Of a DNA stretch of 64,000 bases, positions 37,252 through 48,016 are shown piece after piece. The first letter of the stretch is position 1. Every line of letters starts with the position of its first letter. Source of the DNA: Mycolicibacterium litorale (lineage in GTDB: Bacteria > Actinomycetota > Actinomycetes > Mycobacteriales > Mycobacteriaceae); assembly GCA_002007745.1 (NCBI GenBank), contig CP019882.1:1736001-1800000 (forward strand), read 5' to 3'. A program made the translations under genes and the position numbers. The notes below the pieces were generated by a model, which searched no databases, had not been told where the DNA came from, and saw only the letters and a list, made by a program, of their open reading frames with translations.

Positions 37252-39291
37252 CTACAGGCCGCTCGGATAGGTTTCCGGGGTCTGTCCGGCGATCCAGACG
37301 CTGGTCGGCTCCAGTGGCTCCAGCGCCCGGGTGGAGTCGATGTGGATCATCGCATCGAACTGGTCGGACGGCCGCACGTGGAAGTAGTGACTCTGCCGCT
37401 CGGTCTGTGGCAGGTAGATCACCCCGATCGCCCGGCCCAGCCGCACCACCTCCAACGCTTTGGCCGCCGGCGATCCGTCGTGCATCGGCACCAGAAACGC
37501 GGGATTGCCAGTCTCGTGCAGCAGTTCCTCGATGCTGCCGGCGAGCGCCGGGCGTACCGTCTTGCGCTCGGCGATGCCGCCCCAGTCGCTGGCGGCGGTG
37601 ACCGTGCCGCGGTAGGTGGAGAACCCGATCAGCCTGCACTGCTCGCCGTAGTGTTCGCGCGCCAGCTGCCCGATGGTCAGCTGGCCGTCTGCGGACACCT
37701 CGGTGGCCCGGGCATCGCCGACGTGGGAGTTGTGCGCCCACACCACGATTCGAGCCGGCTCGGCCCCCGCGTGCTTGTCCAGATTGGTCATCAGCGCGTC
37801 GAGGGTCTGGGCCATGTGCTTGTCGCGCATGTTCCACGAGGTGACCCGGCCCCGGAACATGCCGCGGTAGTAGGCCTCGGCATTGCGCACGGTCACCGCG
37901 TTCTGCTGGGCGTAGAACAGTTCGTCCTCGGCCAGTGTGCCGTCCTTGGACAGGTATTCCAGCGCGTCGCGCTGCATCTCCACCAGCTGTTCGACGGCCT
38001 GTCGTTCGCAGGACGGGCCGGCGCCGAACGCGGCGGCGTAACCGTAGGCCTGGCCGTCGTCACCGGCGGAGTGGTCGAAACAGGCGTAGCGGGCCCGTGC
38101 GCGGGCCGCCGCAGCGGGGTTGACGGTGTCGAGGTAGGCGATGACCTCCTGCATCGAGCGGTGCAGGCTGTAGAGGTCCAGCCCGTAAAAACCGGCCTGT
38201 CTGCGCCCGTCGGCCGCACATCGGCCGTTGTGCCAGCGCAGCCAGCCGACGAAGTCGCGCACCACGGTGTTGCGCCACATCCAGGCGGGGAACCGCTCGA
38301 AGCCGCGCAGTGCCTGCTCGGCGCCTTCGTCATCGCCCAGCCCGCGGACATACCGGTTGACTCGGTAGGCATCTGGCCAATCCGCCTCGGCGGCAACGGC
38401 GTTGAAGCCCTTCGCTTCGATCAGCCACTTGGTGATCTCGGCGCGCGCAGCATAGAACTCGTGGGTGCCGTGCGAGCTCTCGCCGATCAGCACCACCCGG
38501 GCGTCGCCGATCAGGTCGTCGAGCACCTCGCGCGGCGGCAGCCCGCCCGGCGCGTCGATCGCGACGTGCGCGATCAGGTCGGCGGCGCGCTGCTCGGCCA
38601 GCGGCACCGGGGCTGCGGCGGTCGGGCGCGACAGCAGGTCGCGCACCTCGTCGTCGGTGACTTGACTGAAATCCCAGAACGATTCGCCCACGGCGAGGAA
38701 CGGGGTCGGCATCGATGCGCACACCACGTCGTCGACGATGCCGGCGAATTCGCGACAGGTGGACTCCGGGGCGGCGGGGACGGCGATGACGATCTCGGCC
38801 GGTTCGGATTCACGCAGCGCCTGCACGGCGGCGAGCATGCTCGACCCGGTGGCCAGCCCGTCGTCGACCAGGATCACCGTCTTGCCCGTGACCTGCAGTG
38901 GGGGCCGGCCCTCCCGGTAGGCGGCCTCTCGCCGCACCAGTTCGCGCGCCTCCCGCTCGGCGATCTCGCGCAGTTGCTCCGGAGTGATCCGCAGTCCGCG
39001 CAGTACGTCGTCGTTGACCACCACCCGACCGCCGCTGGCCAGGGCCCCGACGGCAAACTCCTCGTGTCCGGGCGCGCCGAGCTTGCGGACGATGAACGCA
39101 TCCAGCGGCGCCCCCAGTGAGCTGGCCACTTCGTAGGCGACCGGGATGCCGCCGCGGGCCAGGCCCAGCACCACCACATCGGGTCGGCCCCGGTAGGACT
39201 GCAGGAGGCCGGCCAGAACCTGGCCGGCCTCACGGCGGTCCTTGAACACCCGGCGGGGGTGCTGCCGGCGTACTCCGGTGGATTGTGTCAT
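37252..39291 (-). CDS. Phosphoribosyltransferase / erythromycin-esterase-like fusion, Rv2030c-like
   Basis: The protein has 679 residues. Residues 15-215 are a type I phosphoribosyltransferase-like domain with a PRPP loop [13 protein letters not shown]. Residues 250-670 are an erythromycin-esterase-like domain with [11 protein letters not shown] and two further active-site-type histidines ([12 protein letters not shown]). M. tuberculosis Rv2030c has the same two-part plan and size and lies between hspX and pfkB. The reaction is unknown. Its ATG overlaps the stop of the DUF1876 gene by four bases. Confidence 0.85.
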   Translation of the reverse strand: MTQSTGVRRQHPRRVFKDRREAGQVLAGLLQSYRGRPDVVVLGLARGGIPVAYEVASSLGAPLDAFIVRKLGAPGHEEFAVGALASGGRVVVNDDVLRGLRITPEQLREIAEREARELVRREAAYREGRPPLQVTGKTVILVDDGLATGSSMLAAVQALRESEPAEIVIAVPAAPESTCREFAGIVDDVVCASMPTPFLAVGESFWDFSQVTDDEVRDLLSRPTAAAPVPLAEQRAADLIAHVAIDAPGGLPPREVLDDLIGDARVVLIGESSHGTHEFYAARAEITKWLIEAKGFNAVAAEADWPDAYRVNRYVRGLGDDEGAEQALRGFERFPAWMWRNTVVRDFVGWLRWHNGRCAADGRRQAGFYGLDLYSLHRSMQEVIAYLDTVNPAAAARARARYACFDHSAGDDGQAYGYAAAFGAGPSCERQAVEQLVEMQRDALEYLSKDGTLAEDELFYAQQNAVTVRNAEAYYRGMFRGRVTSWNMRDKHMAQTLDALMTNLDKHAGAEPARIVVWAHNSHVGDARATEVSADGQLTIGQLAREHYGEQCRLIGFSTYRGTVTAASDWGGIAERKTVRPALAGSIEELLHETGNPAFLVPMHDGSPAAKALEVVRLGRAIGVIYLPQTERQSHYFHVRPSDQFDAMIHIDSTRALEPLEPTSVWIAGQTPETYPSGL

Positions 39292-39575
39292 CGCCGCCCT
39301 CCCATCAGTGCGGTCAACGTGGGCCGCCGATCCACGGTCTCGATCTCCGACATCGAGGTCGCGAACAGCTGGTTGGCCAGATTGGACAGTGCCCGCGCGA
39401 CGGCGAGTTCGTCGCGGAGTTCCACGGTGTGCTCGTCTGCGGCGTCCATCCGGGCCGTCCCGACGCCCAGCAGTGTGGTGTCGCGCCAGGACAGCCGGGC
39501 GGTGGCGCGGGTCCGGTCGGCGTCCTCGTCGATCGCGATCAGCACCGCGGTGTGCTTGGTGTCGTCATGTTCCAT
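39288..39575 (-). CDS. DUF1876 protein, Rv1738-like
   Basis: A 95-residue protein starts at ATG 39575 behind AAGGGGG. It has a four-strand/helix pattern, with [28 protein letters not shown] corresponding closely to Rv1738 as I recall it, then [19 protein letters not shown]. Rv1738 is among the most hypoxia-induced DosR genes, and its structure resembles ribosome-hibernation proteins. This is the first gene of the minus-strand run leading to dosS, and a strong DosR box sits 50-70 bases upstream. Confidence 0.88.
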   Translation of the reverse strand: MEHDDTKHTAVLIAIDEDADRTRATARLSWRDTTLLGVGTARMDAADEHTVELRDELAVARALSNLANQLFATSMSEIETVDRRPTLTALMGGRR

Positions 39576-39624
39576 TGCGGCCCCCTTATTCCCTCTCGAT
39601 CCGACCACTCGGCCCGCAGCCTGG

Positions 39625-39644
39625 GTAGGGACCGAAGTCCCGTC
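39625..39644. promoter_or_regulatory. Strong DosR box
   Basis: GGGACC-GA-AGTCCC matches 11 of 12 core bases of the DosR palindrome. It lies between the divergent DUF1876 gene (start 39575) and SRPBCC gene (start 39738), so it could drive both. It is the best match I found in the window. Confidence 0.8.
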
Positions 39645-39737
39645 GCAGTGGGTCGTTCGTCGACGCGCTCATCCGGCCGGCCCGGTTGAGGGCCGAAGAC
39701 CCTACGCATCGGGGTGGTGGTGCGAAACACTGGCCGC

Positions 39738-40382
39738 ATGTGGAAGACCGTGGTGGGTACGACGCTCGCCGGGGCGGGCATGTACGCGGCTCGGCGGTTC
39801 TATCGCAACTGGGGTACCACCAAGGACGAGTGTGAAACGCCGCTGCCCGGTGACGAACTCGTCGGCCGGCCGGCGGTGCAGACCACCGAAGGGGTGTGGA
39901 TCGACGCCCCCGCCGACGCGGTGTGGCCATGGTTGGTGCAGATGGGCCAGGACCGGGGCGGACTCTACAGCTATGAGGGGCTGGAGAATCTGTTCGGGAT
40001 GAGGGTCCGCAACGCCGACTGCATTCACCCGGACTGGCAGCAGCTGGCTGTCGGGGACGTCATCCGGTTGGTACCGCGCGGCTGGATGGGCCTGCGTGAC
40101 GGATTGGCGTTACCGGTGGCCGAGGTGGTGGCCGGCCAGTCGATCGTGTTGCGGGTGGATCCCGCCGTATTGCCGTGGGGCCTGCCATTGGATGCCGTGT
40201 GGTCGTTCCATGTGCTGCCGCGCTGGGAAGACCGCTGCCGCCTTCTGGTGCGCAGCCGTGTTCGGATGCGGGCGCCCGGCAGTGCGCTGGGCGCTGAGCT
40301 GACCGGTCCGGTGGTGTCGCTGATGACCCGCGGCATGCTGCTGGGGATCAAGCGGCGCGCTGAGGCGGCCGCCCGGCGTTAA
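39738..40382 (+). CDS. SRPBCC/polyketide-cyclase-like protein with N-terminal hydrophobic segment
   Basis: The 214-residue protein starts at ATG 39738. A short hydrophobic segment (VVGTTLAGAGMYAARRFY) may anchor it to the membrane. The rest is a helix-grip domain with TTEGVWIDAPADAVWPWLVQMGQDRGGLYSYEGLENLFG, typical of SRPBCC lipid- or hydrophobe-binding proteins, and a basic C-terminus. It shares the strong DosR box with the divergent operon and overlaps the convergent nitroreductase-like gene by four bases. Ligand unknown. Confidence 0.75.
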   Translation: MWKTVVGTTLAGAGMYAARRFYRNWGTTKDECETPLPGDELVGRPAVQTTEGVWIDAPADAVWPWLVQMGQDRGGLYSYEGLENLFGMRVRNADCIHPDWQQLAVGDVIRLVPRGWMGLRDGLALPVAEVVAGQSIVLRVDPAVLPWGLPLDAVWSFHVLPRWEDRCRLLVRSRVRMRAPGSALGAELTGPVVSLMTRGMLLGIKRRAEAAARR

Positions 40383-41362
40383 CCGCGGAACTCCAGCACG
40401 TCGGCCAACGGGCGGCGCGGGGTGGCCGGCGGCACCTGCGAGATCGACGGCACCAGCCCGATCCGGATCAGTAGTTGCGGTTGGTCGTCGGCCCCGGTCA
40501 GGGCGCGCACGATGTCGCGGCTGGCGGCCAGCTCGGTCATGTGGGTCAGGGTGCAGGTGGCCAGCCCGGCCATGGTGGCCTCCAGCAGGACGTCGGAGAG
40601 CACCTCGCCGCAGCCGAGGGCGGCCCGGCGGGAGTCGTCGTAGGTGGACAGCACCACGATGGTCGACTGGTCGGCAGCCACCTCGGGTCGCCGGTCGGGG
40701 TGCTCCTCGGCCGGGAACCGCCGGGCGATGTCGACCCGGTCCCGCTCGGCCGCCGACACCAGGGCGCTGTACGGCACACCGTCGCTTACTTCGTAAGGAG
40801 CTGTCCACCAATGCAATTCAGCATGGTAGGACGAATCGTACCGGCGCAGCGACTCGGTGAGGCGGGAGGCTTCGGCCAGCTGTGGGCGTACCGAGTCGGC
40901 CAGTACGTGCAGCGTTGCCCGGTCGGTGTCGATCGTGCTGCGCAGGACCGCTTCGAAGGCCGTCCAGGCCGGCGGCGCGGCGAACGGCAGGCGGTCGGTG
41001 CGCCTGGCCAGGATCGCGTCGGCACGGGCGCGGTGGGCGTCGGTGACGTACTCCAGCGGGCTGAAGTCGACGGTCGCGAGGTGATCCATGTCGTTGGGGT
41101 TGGGAAACCGGGCCACGTGCGCCTGCCAGCCGGCGGCCGCGACGGCCACCCGCAGGTGGTCGAGCACCGCGCCGCAGCTGATGATCGCCTCGCGTCCGCT
41201 GAGGTCGGTGGCGTGCGGCACCCGGTGTGGTTCGACGAACAGCTTGAGTGCGGCGCCCTCGACGACCCAGTGCCAGGGCTGACTGTTGTGCACCGACGGT
41301 GCGCGGCATGCCAATTCCACCGCATTCGCCATCACCTGGGGATCGAGCGCCGAGTTGGCCAT
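40379..41362 (-). CDS. Acg-family nitroreductase-like flavoprotein (second copy)
   Basis: A 327-residue protein of the Acg/Rv3131 family. RAPSVHNSQPWHW is at about 20-32, LARRTDRLPFAAP lies in the middle, and ATCTLTHMTELAASRD and QPQLLIRIGL are near the end. FMN binding is expected; substrate reduction is uncertain for the family. It starts at ATG 41362 and is divergent from the kinase-like gene at 41541, with DosR-box-like sites in between. It is paralogous to the copy at 26069. Confidence 0.85.
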   Translation of the reverse strand: MANSALDPQVMANAVELACRAPSVHNSQPWHWVVEGAALKLFVEPHRVPHATDLSGREAIISCGAVLDHLRVAVAAAGWQAHVARFPNPNDMDHLATVDFSPLEYVTDAHRARADAILARRTDRLPFAAPPAWTAFEAVLRSTIDTDRATLHVLADSVRPQLAEASRLTESLRRYDSSYHAELHWWTAPYEVSDGVPYSALVSAAERDRVDIARRFPAEEHPDRRPEVAADQSTIVVLSTYDDSRRAALGCGEVLSDVLLEATMAGLATCTLTHMTELAASRDIVRALTGADDQPQLLIRIGLVPSISQVPPATPRRPLADVLEFRG

Positions 41363-41394
41363 GGTTCAACTGTAGGTCGGCGGCGCCGCGATGC

Positions 41395-41514
41395 GAGGGG
41401 TCAGAAGTCACTTTGGCTGGCCCGCGAGCGCACAAAGGTCCGTAAAGGTCTTTGTGCTCTCGCCGCAGGGGACCTTGCACCCGGGCGAAGTGGCCGTAGG
41501 ACTGCTGTGCCGGT
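41395..41514. promoter_or_regulatory. Cluster of weak DosR-box-like sites
   Basis: Three sites are visible: GGGTCA-GA-AGTCAC (41395-41414, 9/12), GGGACC-TT-GCACCC (41466-41485, 8/12) and AGGACT-GC-TGTGCC (41495-41514, 9/12). They lie between the divergent nitroreductase-like and Rv2004c-like genes, both of which have DosR-controlled homologues. Each alone is weak. Confidence 0.4.
41424..41463. repeat. Large inverted repeat in divergent promoter
   Basis: GCGAGCGCACAAAG (41424-41437) and CTTTGTGCTCTCGC (41450-41463) are inverted with one mismatch (13 of 14) around a 12-base spacer. The arms could bind a dimeric regulator or form a hairpin in an RNA leader of the gene at 41541. It does not match the DosR box. 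Confidence 0.5.
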
Positions 41515-41540
41515 GCCGCGCACGGGCAAGGATCGTGAAT

Positions 41541-43046
41541 ATGGGATCGGGACCGTGCCACCAGACCGCCGCCGCGCCATCGGGCACCACCAGCGCCCGT
41601 CCGCAGATCGCCGAAACCCACACCGGAATGGTGTTCCTGGTCGGTGACCGGGCCTACAAGGTCAAGAAGCCGGTCGTCACGGACTTTCTCGATTTCTCGA
41701 CGCTGGAACGCCGTGAGCAGGCCTGCGCCCGCGAGCTGATCCTCAACAGCCGGCTCGCGCCCAACAGTTACCTGGGCGTCGCTCATTTCACCCCGCCGGG
41801 CGGGGCGCCCGAACCGGTCATCGTCATGCGCCGGCATCCCGATGAGCGCCGGCTGGCCACCCTGGTCCGGCGCGGTGAGCCGGTCGAGGACGAGCTGGCG
41901 ACGGTGGCTCTGGTACTCGCCCGCTTCCACGCCTCGGCATCGCGCGGGCGCGAGGTCGACGCCGCGGGCCGGGTCGAGGCGATCGCCGCGCGCTGGCAGG
42001 AGAACATCGCCGAACTCGAACGCTACGCCGACGGCGTGGTCCCCGGCCTCGACGCGCAGGCGGTAGCCGAAATCGGTCGACTGGCAACCGACTTCATCGG
42101 TGGCCGCTCGGTCTTGTTCGCGCGGCGCATCGCCGAGCGCAAGGTGGTCGACGGTCACGCAGATCTGCTGGCCGACGATATCTTCTGCCTCGACGACGGC
42201 CCCGCGCTACTGGACTGCCTGGAGTTCGACGACCACCTGCGTTATGTCGATGTGGTGGACGACGCCGCGTTCCTGGCGATGGATCTGGAGTTCCTGGGCC
42301 GGCCCGACCTGGCCGCGACGTTCCTGCGCACCTACCTCCGCCTCGCCGAGGACGACGCGCCGCCCGCGCTGGGAGATCTCTACGTCGCCTACCGGGCGGT
42401 CGTGCGCGCAAAGGTGGATTGCGTGCGGCACACCCAGGGCAACCCCGGTGCCGCGGCGGATGCGCAACGCCACCTGCGAATCGCACTGAATCATCTGCGG
42501 GCCGGTGCGGTCCGGCTGATCCTGATCGGCGGCGGGCCCGGCACCGGCAAGACCACACTGGCCCGCTCCCTTGCCGAACGCCTTGGGGCCCAGGTGATCT
42601 CCACAGATGACGTACGGGCTGAGCTGGTCGGCCGCGGCCAGATCGCCGGTACCCCCGGCGTCCTCGACGAAGGGCTGTACACCCGGGAGAACATCGACAC
42701 GGTGTACGACGACGTACTGCGCCGGGCCCACCTGGGAATGTGTGAGGGCCGGACCGTCATCCTCGACGGCACCTGGCACGATGCGCGGCATCGCGAGCGC
42801 GCGCGTCGACTGGCCGCTGACAGCGGGGCGGTGCTGTTCGAGTTCGCTTGCACCGCATCCATTGACGCGACGGTCGACCGGATCCGCACCCGTACCAATA
42901 CCACCTCGCAGGTGACCGCCGAGATCGCCACCGCGCTGGCCGACCGCACCGAGGACAGCTGGCCGGGTGCGCACCGCATCGACACCACCGTTGCATTGGC
43001 GGACTCCGTGGCGCAGGCCCAGGAGATCTGCTGTCTGGCCATCTGA
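41541..43046 (+). CDS. Two-domain kinase-like protein, Rv2004c-like
   Basis: The protein has 501 residues from ATG 41541 (AAGGA eight bases upstream). The N-terminal aminoglycoside-phosphotransferase-like domain (about 25-310) has VGDRAYKVKKPV and LDCLEFDDHLRYVDVVDD, with the Asp-rich catalytic region. The C-terminal AAA/adenylate-kinase-like domain (about 325-500) has Walker A GGGPGTGKTTLARSLAE and VILDGTWHDARHRERAR. M. tuberculosis Rv2004c (498 residues, DosR regulon) has the same plan. Substrate unknown. It is 23 bases upstream of the PEP synthase gene. Confidence 0.85.
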   Translation: MGSGPCHQTAAAPSGTTSARPQIAETHTGMVFLVGDRAYKVKKPVVTDFLDFSTLERREQACARELILNSRLAPNSYLGVAHFTPPGGAPEPVIVMRRHPDERRLATLVRRGEPVEDELATVALVLARFHASASRGREVDAAGRVEAIAARWQENIAELERYADGVVPGLDAQAVAEIGRLATDFIGGRSVLFARRIAERKVVDGHADLLADDIFCLDDGPALLDCLEFDDHLRYVDVVDDAAFLAMDLEFLGRPDLAATFLRTYLRLAEDDAPPALGDLYVAYRAVVRAKVDCVRHTQGNPGAAADAQRHLRIALNHLRAGAVRLILIGGGPGTGKTTLARSLAERLGAQVISTDDVRAELVGRGQIAGTPGVLDEGLYTRENIDTVYDDVLRRAHLGMCEGRTVILDGTWHDARHRERARRLAADSGAVLFEFACTASIDATVDRIRTRTNTTSQVTAEIATALADRTEDSWPGAHRIDTTVALADSVAQAQEICCLAI

Positions 43047-43069
43047 TCACACCTCGGTAGGAGAACTCG

Positions 43070-45367
43070 ATGCCCAACCTTCACTACGTCGCCGACATCG
43101 CCGACCTGCGGATGAGTGACGCCGAAGAGGCCGGTGGCAAGGGCGCCAACATGGGCGAGATGGTGTCCGCCGGACTGCCCGTACCGCCCGGCTTCGTCCT
43201 GCTGCGCGACTGCTACCTGGCCTCGATGACGGCGGCCGGGGTGGCCGACGAACTGAATTCCGCGCACCGCGAGGCGATGACGCATATCGGTGACACCGAC
43301 ACGCTGACCGAGCTGTGCCATCAGATGCAGCTGCTGGTGCTCAAGGCCGGCATCGCCGACGAGGTTCGGGAACTGGTTCTGGCCGCCTATCGGCGGCTCG
43401 GCGCCGACACCATCGTCGCCGTGCGCTCGTCAGCCACCGGTGAGGACGGCGCGGACGCATCCTTCGCCGGAATGAACGCCACCTTCACCAACATCAGCGG
43501 GGAAGACGAGCTGCTCGACGCCGTCCAACGCTGCTGGGCGTCCCTGTTCGGCCCCCGAGTGGTTGCCTACCGGGCCACTCGGGGGTTCACCGCCGATCCC
43601 GCCATGGCGGTGGTGGTCCAGACCATGATCGCCTCCGAGCGCGCCGGTGTGGCGTTCACCGCCGATCCCACCACCGACGCCGAGGACCGGGTGGTCGTCG
43701 AGGGCGCATTCGGCCAGGGTGAGGTCGTGGTGTCCGGTTCGGTCGAGCCCGACACCTACGTGGTATCGAAGGAGACCGGCGAGATCCTTTCCCGGCGTAT
43801 CGGTTACAAGTCGTTCAAGATCATCCGCGGCGCGGACGGCAGCGACCAGAGCGTCGAACTGTCCGAACAAGAACGCCAGGCCCAGGTGCTGTCCGACGAC
43901 GAGGTGCGTACCATCGCCGAGATCGCGGTGCGCAGTGAACGACACAGCGGGTGTCCGCAGGACACCGAGTGGGCGATCGCCGACGGTAAGACGTGGATCG
44001 TGCAGACCCGGCCGATCACGACACTGCACCGGGTGGGCAAGCCCGCTCCGGAAACTCACGACGTGGTGGCCCAGGGGCTGCCCGCCGTGCCGGGTGAGGC
44101 CTCCGGCGTGGTGCGTGTTCTGACCGACGTCGCTGACGGCGCCCGCCTGCAGGACGGCGAGGTGCTGGTGGCCCAGATGACCAATCCCGATTGGTTGCCC
44201 ACCATGCGGCGGGCCAGCGCGCTGGTGACCGACACCGGCGGAATGACCTGCCACGCCGCGATCGTCGCCCGCGAGCTGGGCGTGCCCTGCATCGTCGGAG
44301 CGCGGACAGCGACCACCGACCTCAAGGACGGGATGGTCGTCACGGTCGACGGCACCCATGGCCGGGTGCTGGCCGGCCGTAGCACCGGTGGCGCCCAGGC
44401 CGAGCCGGTCGCGCCGCCGCCTGCCGCGGCCACATCGGTCTCTGAGGTGACCGCCACCAAGATCTACGTCAATCTCGCCATGCCCGACAGTGCCAAACGC
44501 GTCGCCGCCCAGGACGTCGACGGAGTCGGCTTGCTGCGTGCGGAGTTCATCCTCACCGATGCGTTGCGCAACCGGCACCCGCGCGACCTGATCGCCCGCG
44601 GTGAGCAGGACACCCTGGTCGACGCGCTGGCCGCCGCGGTGGGCCGGATCGCCGCCGCGTTCGCCCCGCGGCCGGTGGTGTACCGCGCGACCGATTTCCG
44701 CACCAACGAATTCCGCGGGCTGGCCGGCGGCGAGGCCTACGAACCGGTCGAGCACAACCCGATGATCGGTTATCGCGGTTGCTATCGCTACGTCAAGGAA
44801 CCCGACGTTTTCGCCCTCGAGCTGACCGCTCTGGCTCGGGTGCGTGAACAGAACCCCAACCTGCACTTGATGATCCCCTTCGTGCGCACCAAGTGGGAAC
44901 TCGAGGAGTGCCTGGCGCTGGTCGATGCCAGCCCGCTGGGCCGCCAGCGGGGCCTGCACCGCTGGGTGATGGCCGAGGTGCCCTCGGTGGTGCACTGGCT
45001 GCCCGAGTATGTGGGTATGGGCATCGACGGGGTGTCGATCGGCAGTAACGACCTGACCCAGCTGATGCTCGGTGTGGACCGGGACTCCGACGTGTGTGCC
45101 GAACTCTTCGACGAGTCCGACGGCGCCGTGCTCGACGCGATAGGGCGCATCGTTTCCACTGCGCGACGCCTGGGCATAACATCATCGCTGTGCGGTCAGG
45201 CCCCGTCAACGAAACCGGCGTTCGCCGAACACCTTGTGCGGATGGGTATCACGTCGATCTCGGTCAATCCCGACGCGGCCGGCCGGGCTCGGCGCACCGT
45301 CGCTGCCGCCGAGCGGCGTCTGCTCCTGGAAGCGGCGCTGCCCGGTGACCACAGCCCTTCGCGTTGA
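43070..45367 (+). CDS. ppsA: Phosphoenolpyruvate synthase (pyruvate, water dikinase)
   Basis: The 765-residue enzyme makes PEP from pyruvate, ATP and water, for gluconeogenesis. The ATP-grasp domain (1-320) has [10 protein letters not shown] and [11 protein letters not shown]. The swivelling phosphohistidine is H395 in [14 protein letters not shown]. The PEP/pyruvate barrel (about 455-755) has [15 protein letters not shown] and the catalytic-type cysteine in SSLCGQAPS. Start is ATG behind GGAG. It follows the Rv2004c-like gene by 23 bases and overlaps the ATPase start by 23, so it is in a DosR-island operon. Pyruvate phosphate dikinase is the alternative, but the domain lengths favour PpsA. 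Confidence 0.9.
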   Translation: MPNLHYVADIADLRMSDAEEAGGKGANMGEMVSAGLPVPPGFVLLRDCYLASMTAAGVADELNSAHREAMTHIGDTDTLTELCHQMQLLVLKAGIADEVRELVLAAYRRLGADTIVAVRSSATGEDGADASFAGMNATFTNISGEDELLDAVQRCWASLFGPRVVAYRATRGFTADPAMAVVVQTMIASERAGVAFTADPTTDAEDRVVVEGAFGQGEVVVSGSVEPDTYVVSKETGEILSRRIGYKSFKIIRGADGSDQSVELSEQERQAQVLSDDEVRTIAEIAVRSERHSGCPQDTEWAIADGKTWIVQTRPITTLHRVGKPAPETHDVVAQGLPAVPGEASGVVRVLTDVADGARLQDGEVLVAQMTNPDWLPTMRRASALVTDTGGMTCHAAIVARELGVPCIVGARTATTDLKDGMVVTVDGTHGRVLAGRSTGGAQAEPVAPPPAAATSVSEVTATKIYVNLAMPDSAKRVAAQDVDGVGLLRAEFILTDALRNRHPRDLIARGEQDTLVDALAAAVGRIAAAFAPRPVVYRATDFRTNEFRGLAGGEAYEPVEHNPMIGYRGCYRYVKEPDVFALELTALARVREQNPNLHLMIPFVRTKWELEECLALVDASPLGRQRGLHRWVMAEVPSVVHWLPEYVGMGIDGVSIGSNDLTQLMLGVDRDSDVCAELFDESDGAVLDAIGRIVSTARRLGITSSLCGQAPSTKPAFAEHLVRMGITSISVNPDAAGRARRTVAAAERRLLLEAALPGDHSPSR

Positions 45368-48015
45368 CCCGCCGGGTCCGCCGGCGCTGACGGCGTCGGC
45401 GGTCGCGGCGGCGCCGCTGGCCGACGTGCTCGGCTGGCTGGACACCTCGGCCGACGGGCTGTCCACTGCGGAGGCGGCGGCCCGGCTGGCCAGGCTAGGG
45501 CCCAATTCGCTTCGCACGCATCAGGTCAGTGCCTGGGCGGTGCTGCGCCGCCAGCTCAACAACGCGGTGCTGATCCTGCTGGCCGTGACCGCGGTCGTGT
45601 CGTTCTTCCTCGGCGACTCCACCCAGGCCGTGATCATCGGCATCATCCTGGCGGTCAGCATCGGTCTGGGCTTCCTCAACGAGTACCGCGCTGAACGGGC
45701 CACCGCGGCCCTGCACTCCCGGGTGCACCACAACGCGTTGGTGCGCCGCAACGGCCGCTACGACAAGTGCGACGTCAACGAACTGGTGCCCGGCGACGTC
45801 ATCGAGCTGACCCTCGGCGAGCTGGTGCCGGCCGATGTCCGGCTGATCACCGTCAACGGGCTGGAGTGCAACGAGAGCATTCTCACCGGTGAATCCACCG
45901 CGGCCGAGAAGTCCACCGCCCCAGCACCTCCGGACGCCGCGCTGGCCGACGCGGCGGATCTGGCGTTCATGGGCACCGTCGTCAGCGCCGGCGATGCGAC
46001 CGCCGTCGTCTACGCCACCGGACTCGACGCCCAGTTCGGGCGGATCGCCGCCGGGCTGGGGGAGCGCCAGCCCGAGACCGACTTCCAGGCCGGACTACGG
46101 CGGTTCTCCTATCTGCTGCTGCAGGTGGCGATGACCCTGACGGTATTGATCCTGGTGACCAACCTGCTGTTGCGCCGGCCCCTGATCGACTCGGTGCTGT
46201 TCGCGTTGGCGATCGCGGTCGGCATCACACCGCAACTGCTGCCTGCCGTGGTGAGCACCAGCCTGGCCACCGGATCGCGGCGGCTGGCGAAACTCAAGGT
46301 CTTGGTCAAAAGGCTGGTCTGTATCGAGGATCTCGGTGACATCGACATCTTGATCACCGACAAGACCGGCACCCTCACCGAGGGGCGCATCACACTGCTG
46401 GCGGCCATCGACCCGTCCGGTGCTCCCACCGAGGCGGTGCTGCGCAGCGGACTGCTCGCCACCGACGTCGACCCGAACGTCGGCGGCACCAGTGCCAACG
46501 AGATGGACGCCGCGCTGTGGGACTCCGACGCCGGTCGCCGGGTCGTCACCAAGGGCGCCCGGCGGGTCGCCGAGCTCCCCTTCGACCACACTCGTCGGGC
46601 GACATCGGCGCTCGTCGACGACACCGAGGGCCGGGTGCTGATCGTCAAGGGCGCCCCCGAACAGGTGCTGGCGCACTGCACGGCGGTGCCCGACACCGCC
46701 CAGCCGCTGCTGGACCGGCTCTTCGGGGAGGGCCGGCGGGTGGTCGCGGTCGCGGGCCGGCCCGCCGCCGACCTCACCGCGATCACCGCGGCCGACGAGA
46801 CCGGGCTGACGCTGGCCGGCTTTCTGGTGTTCGCCGACCCCCGAAACAGGCGGCCCGCGAGTCACTGGCCCGGCTCGCCGAACTGGGCATCGAGGTCAAG
46901 ATCGCCACCGGAGACAACGCGCAGGTCGCCGAAAAGGTATGCGCCGACCTCGGTTTGCCCACCAAGGGTACGGTGACCGGTGCCGAACTGGCCGAACTCG
47001 ACGATGCCGCCTTCGAGGCCGCGGCCCGCAACGCCGCGGTGTTCGCCAGGATCTCACCCGAACAGAAGGCCCGGCTGATCACCGTGCTGCGGCGCACGGG
47101 TCGCTCGGTGGGGTTCCTCGGCGACGGGGTCAACGACGCGCTGGCCCTGCACGCCGCCGACGTGGGCATCTCGGTGGACACCGCCACCGACGTTGCCAAG
47201 GACGCCGCCGATGTGGTGCTGCTGGAGAAGGACTTGGGCGTGCTCGCCACCGGGGTGGCCGAGGGCAGGCGCATCTTCGCCAACACCATCAAGTACGTCC
47301 TGATGGGCACGTCGAGCAATTTCGGCAACATGTTCTCCGCGGCGGCCGCGTCGGCCGTGCTGACGTTCCTGCCGATGCTGCCCAGCCAGATCCTGTTGAA
47401 CAACCTGCTCTACGACAGCTCGCAGCTGGCCATCCCCACCGACCGGGTGGACGAGGAGCAGCTGCACGCACCGTCGCACTGGAACATCGCGTTCATCCGG
47501 CGGTTCATGCTGACCTTCGGGCCGATCAGTTCACTGTTCGACTTCCTGACCTTCGGGTTGATGCTGGGGTGCTGCACGCCGGGCCGGTGGAATTCCGCAC
47601 CGGCTGGTTCGTGGAGTCCCTGGCCACCCAGACGCTGATCATCTTCGCCATTCGCACGCGGCGGGTCCCGTTCCTGCGCAGCCGCCCCGGTGGTCTGTTG
47701 ACGGCCGCGACGTTTGCCGTCATCGGAATCGGTGTGGCTCTGACCATTTCACCGCTGGCGCACTCACTCGGCTTCACCCCGCTGCCCTGGCAGTTCTTCG
47801 GCGCGTTGGCGGTGTTCGTCGTCGTCTACCTGGCACTGGTCGAGGTCACCAAGAAGGTGTTCTATGCCGAGCCGGTCCATCCCGCCGGCCGTCCGCCGCG
47901 CACCAGGGGCCGCGAACACCGGATCGGCCGGCGCGCCGCCCGGTTCAGCCACCCCGGTGCGCTGCCGCGTTCGTCGGGCATGCCGGCGCTGGCCGGCACC
48001 CGGGAACTGTCCTGA
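45345..48015 (+). CDS. P-type ATPase, magnesium-transporter (P3B)-like, frame broken twice
   Basis: Three frames join into one protein of about 890 residues starting at GTG 45345. Visible parts are the N-terminal cation-ATPase domain ([19 protein letters not shown]), the actuator TGES in ESILTGES, the phosphorylation motif [14 protein letters not shown], and the hinge [10 protein letters not shown]. About ten transmembrane helices are present. The segment [25 protein letters not shown] resembles MgtA/MgtB-type Mg2+ ATPases more than CtpF-type Ca2+ pumps. Breaks are at C-run 46838-46842 and G-run 47566-47569; one extra base in each restores the frame. It overlaps ppsA by 23 bases. Ion specificity is inferred. 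Confidence 0.82.
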
Positions 48016-48016
48016 A

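Noticed and set aside
35852..37837. A minus-strand open frame of 661 codons across the usp and pfkB genes
   Set aside because: It overlaps two well-supported genes in another frame and its product is low-complexity Arg/Ala/Gly.
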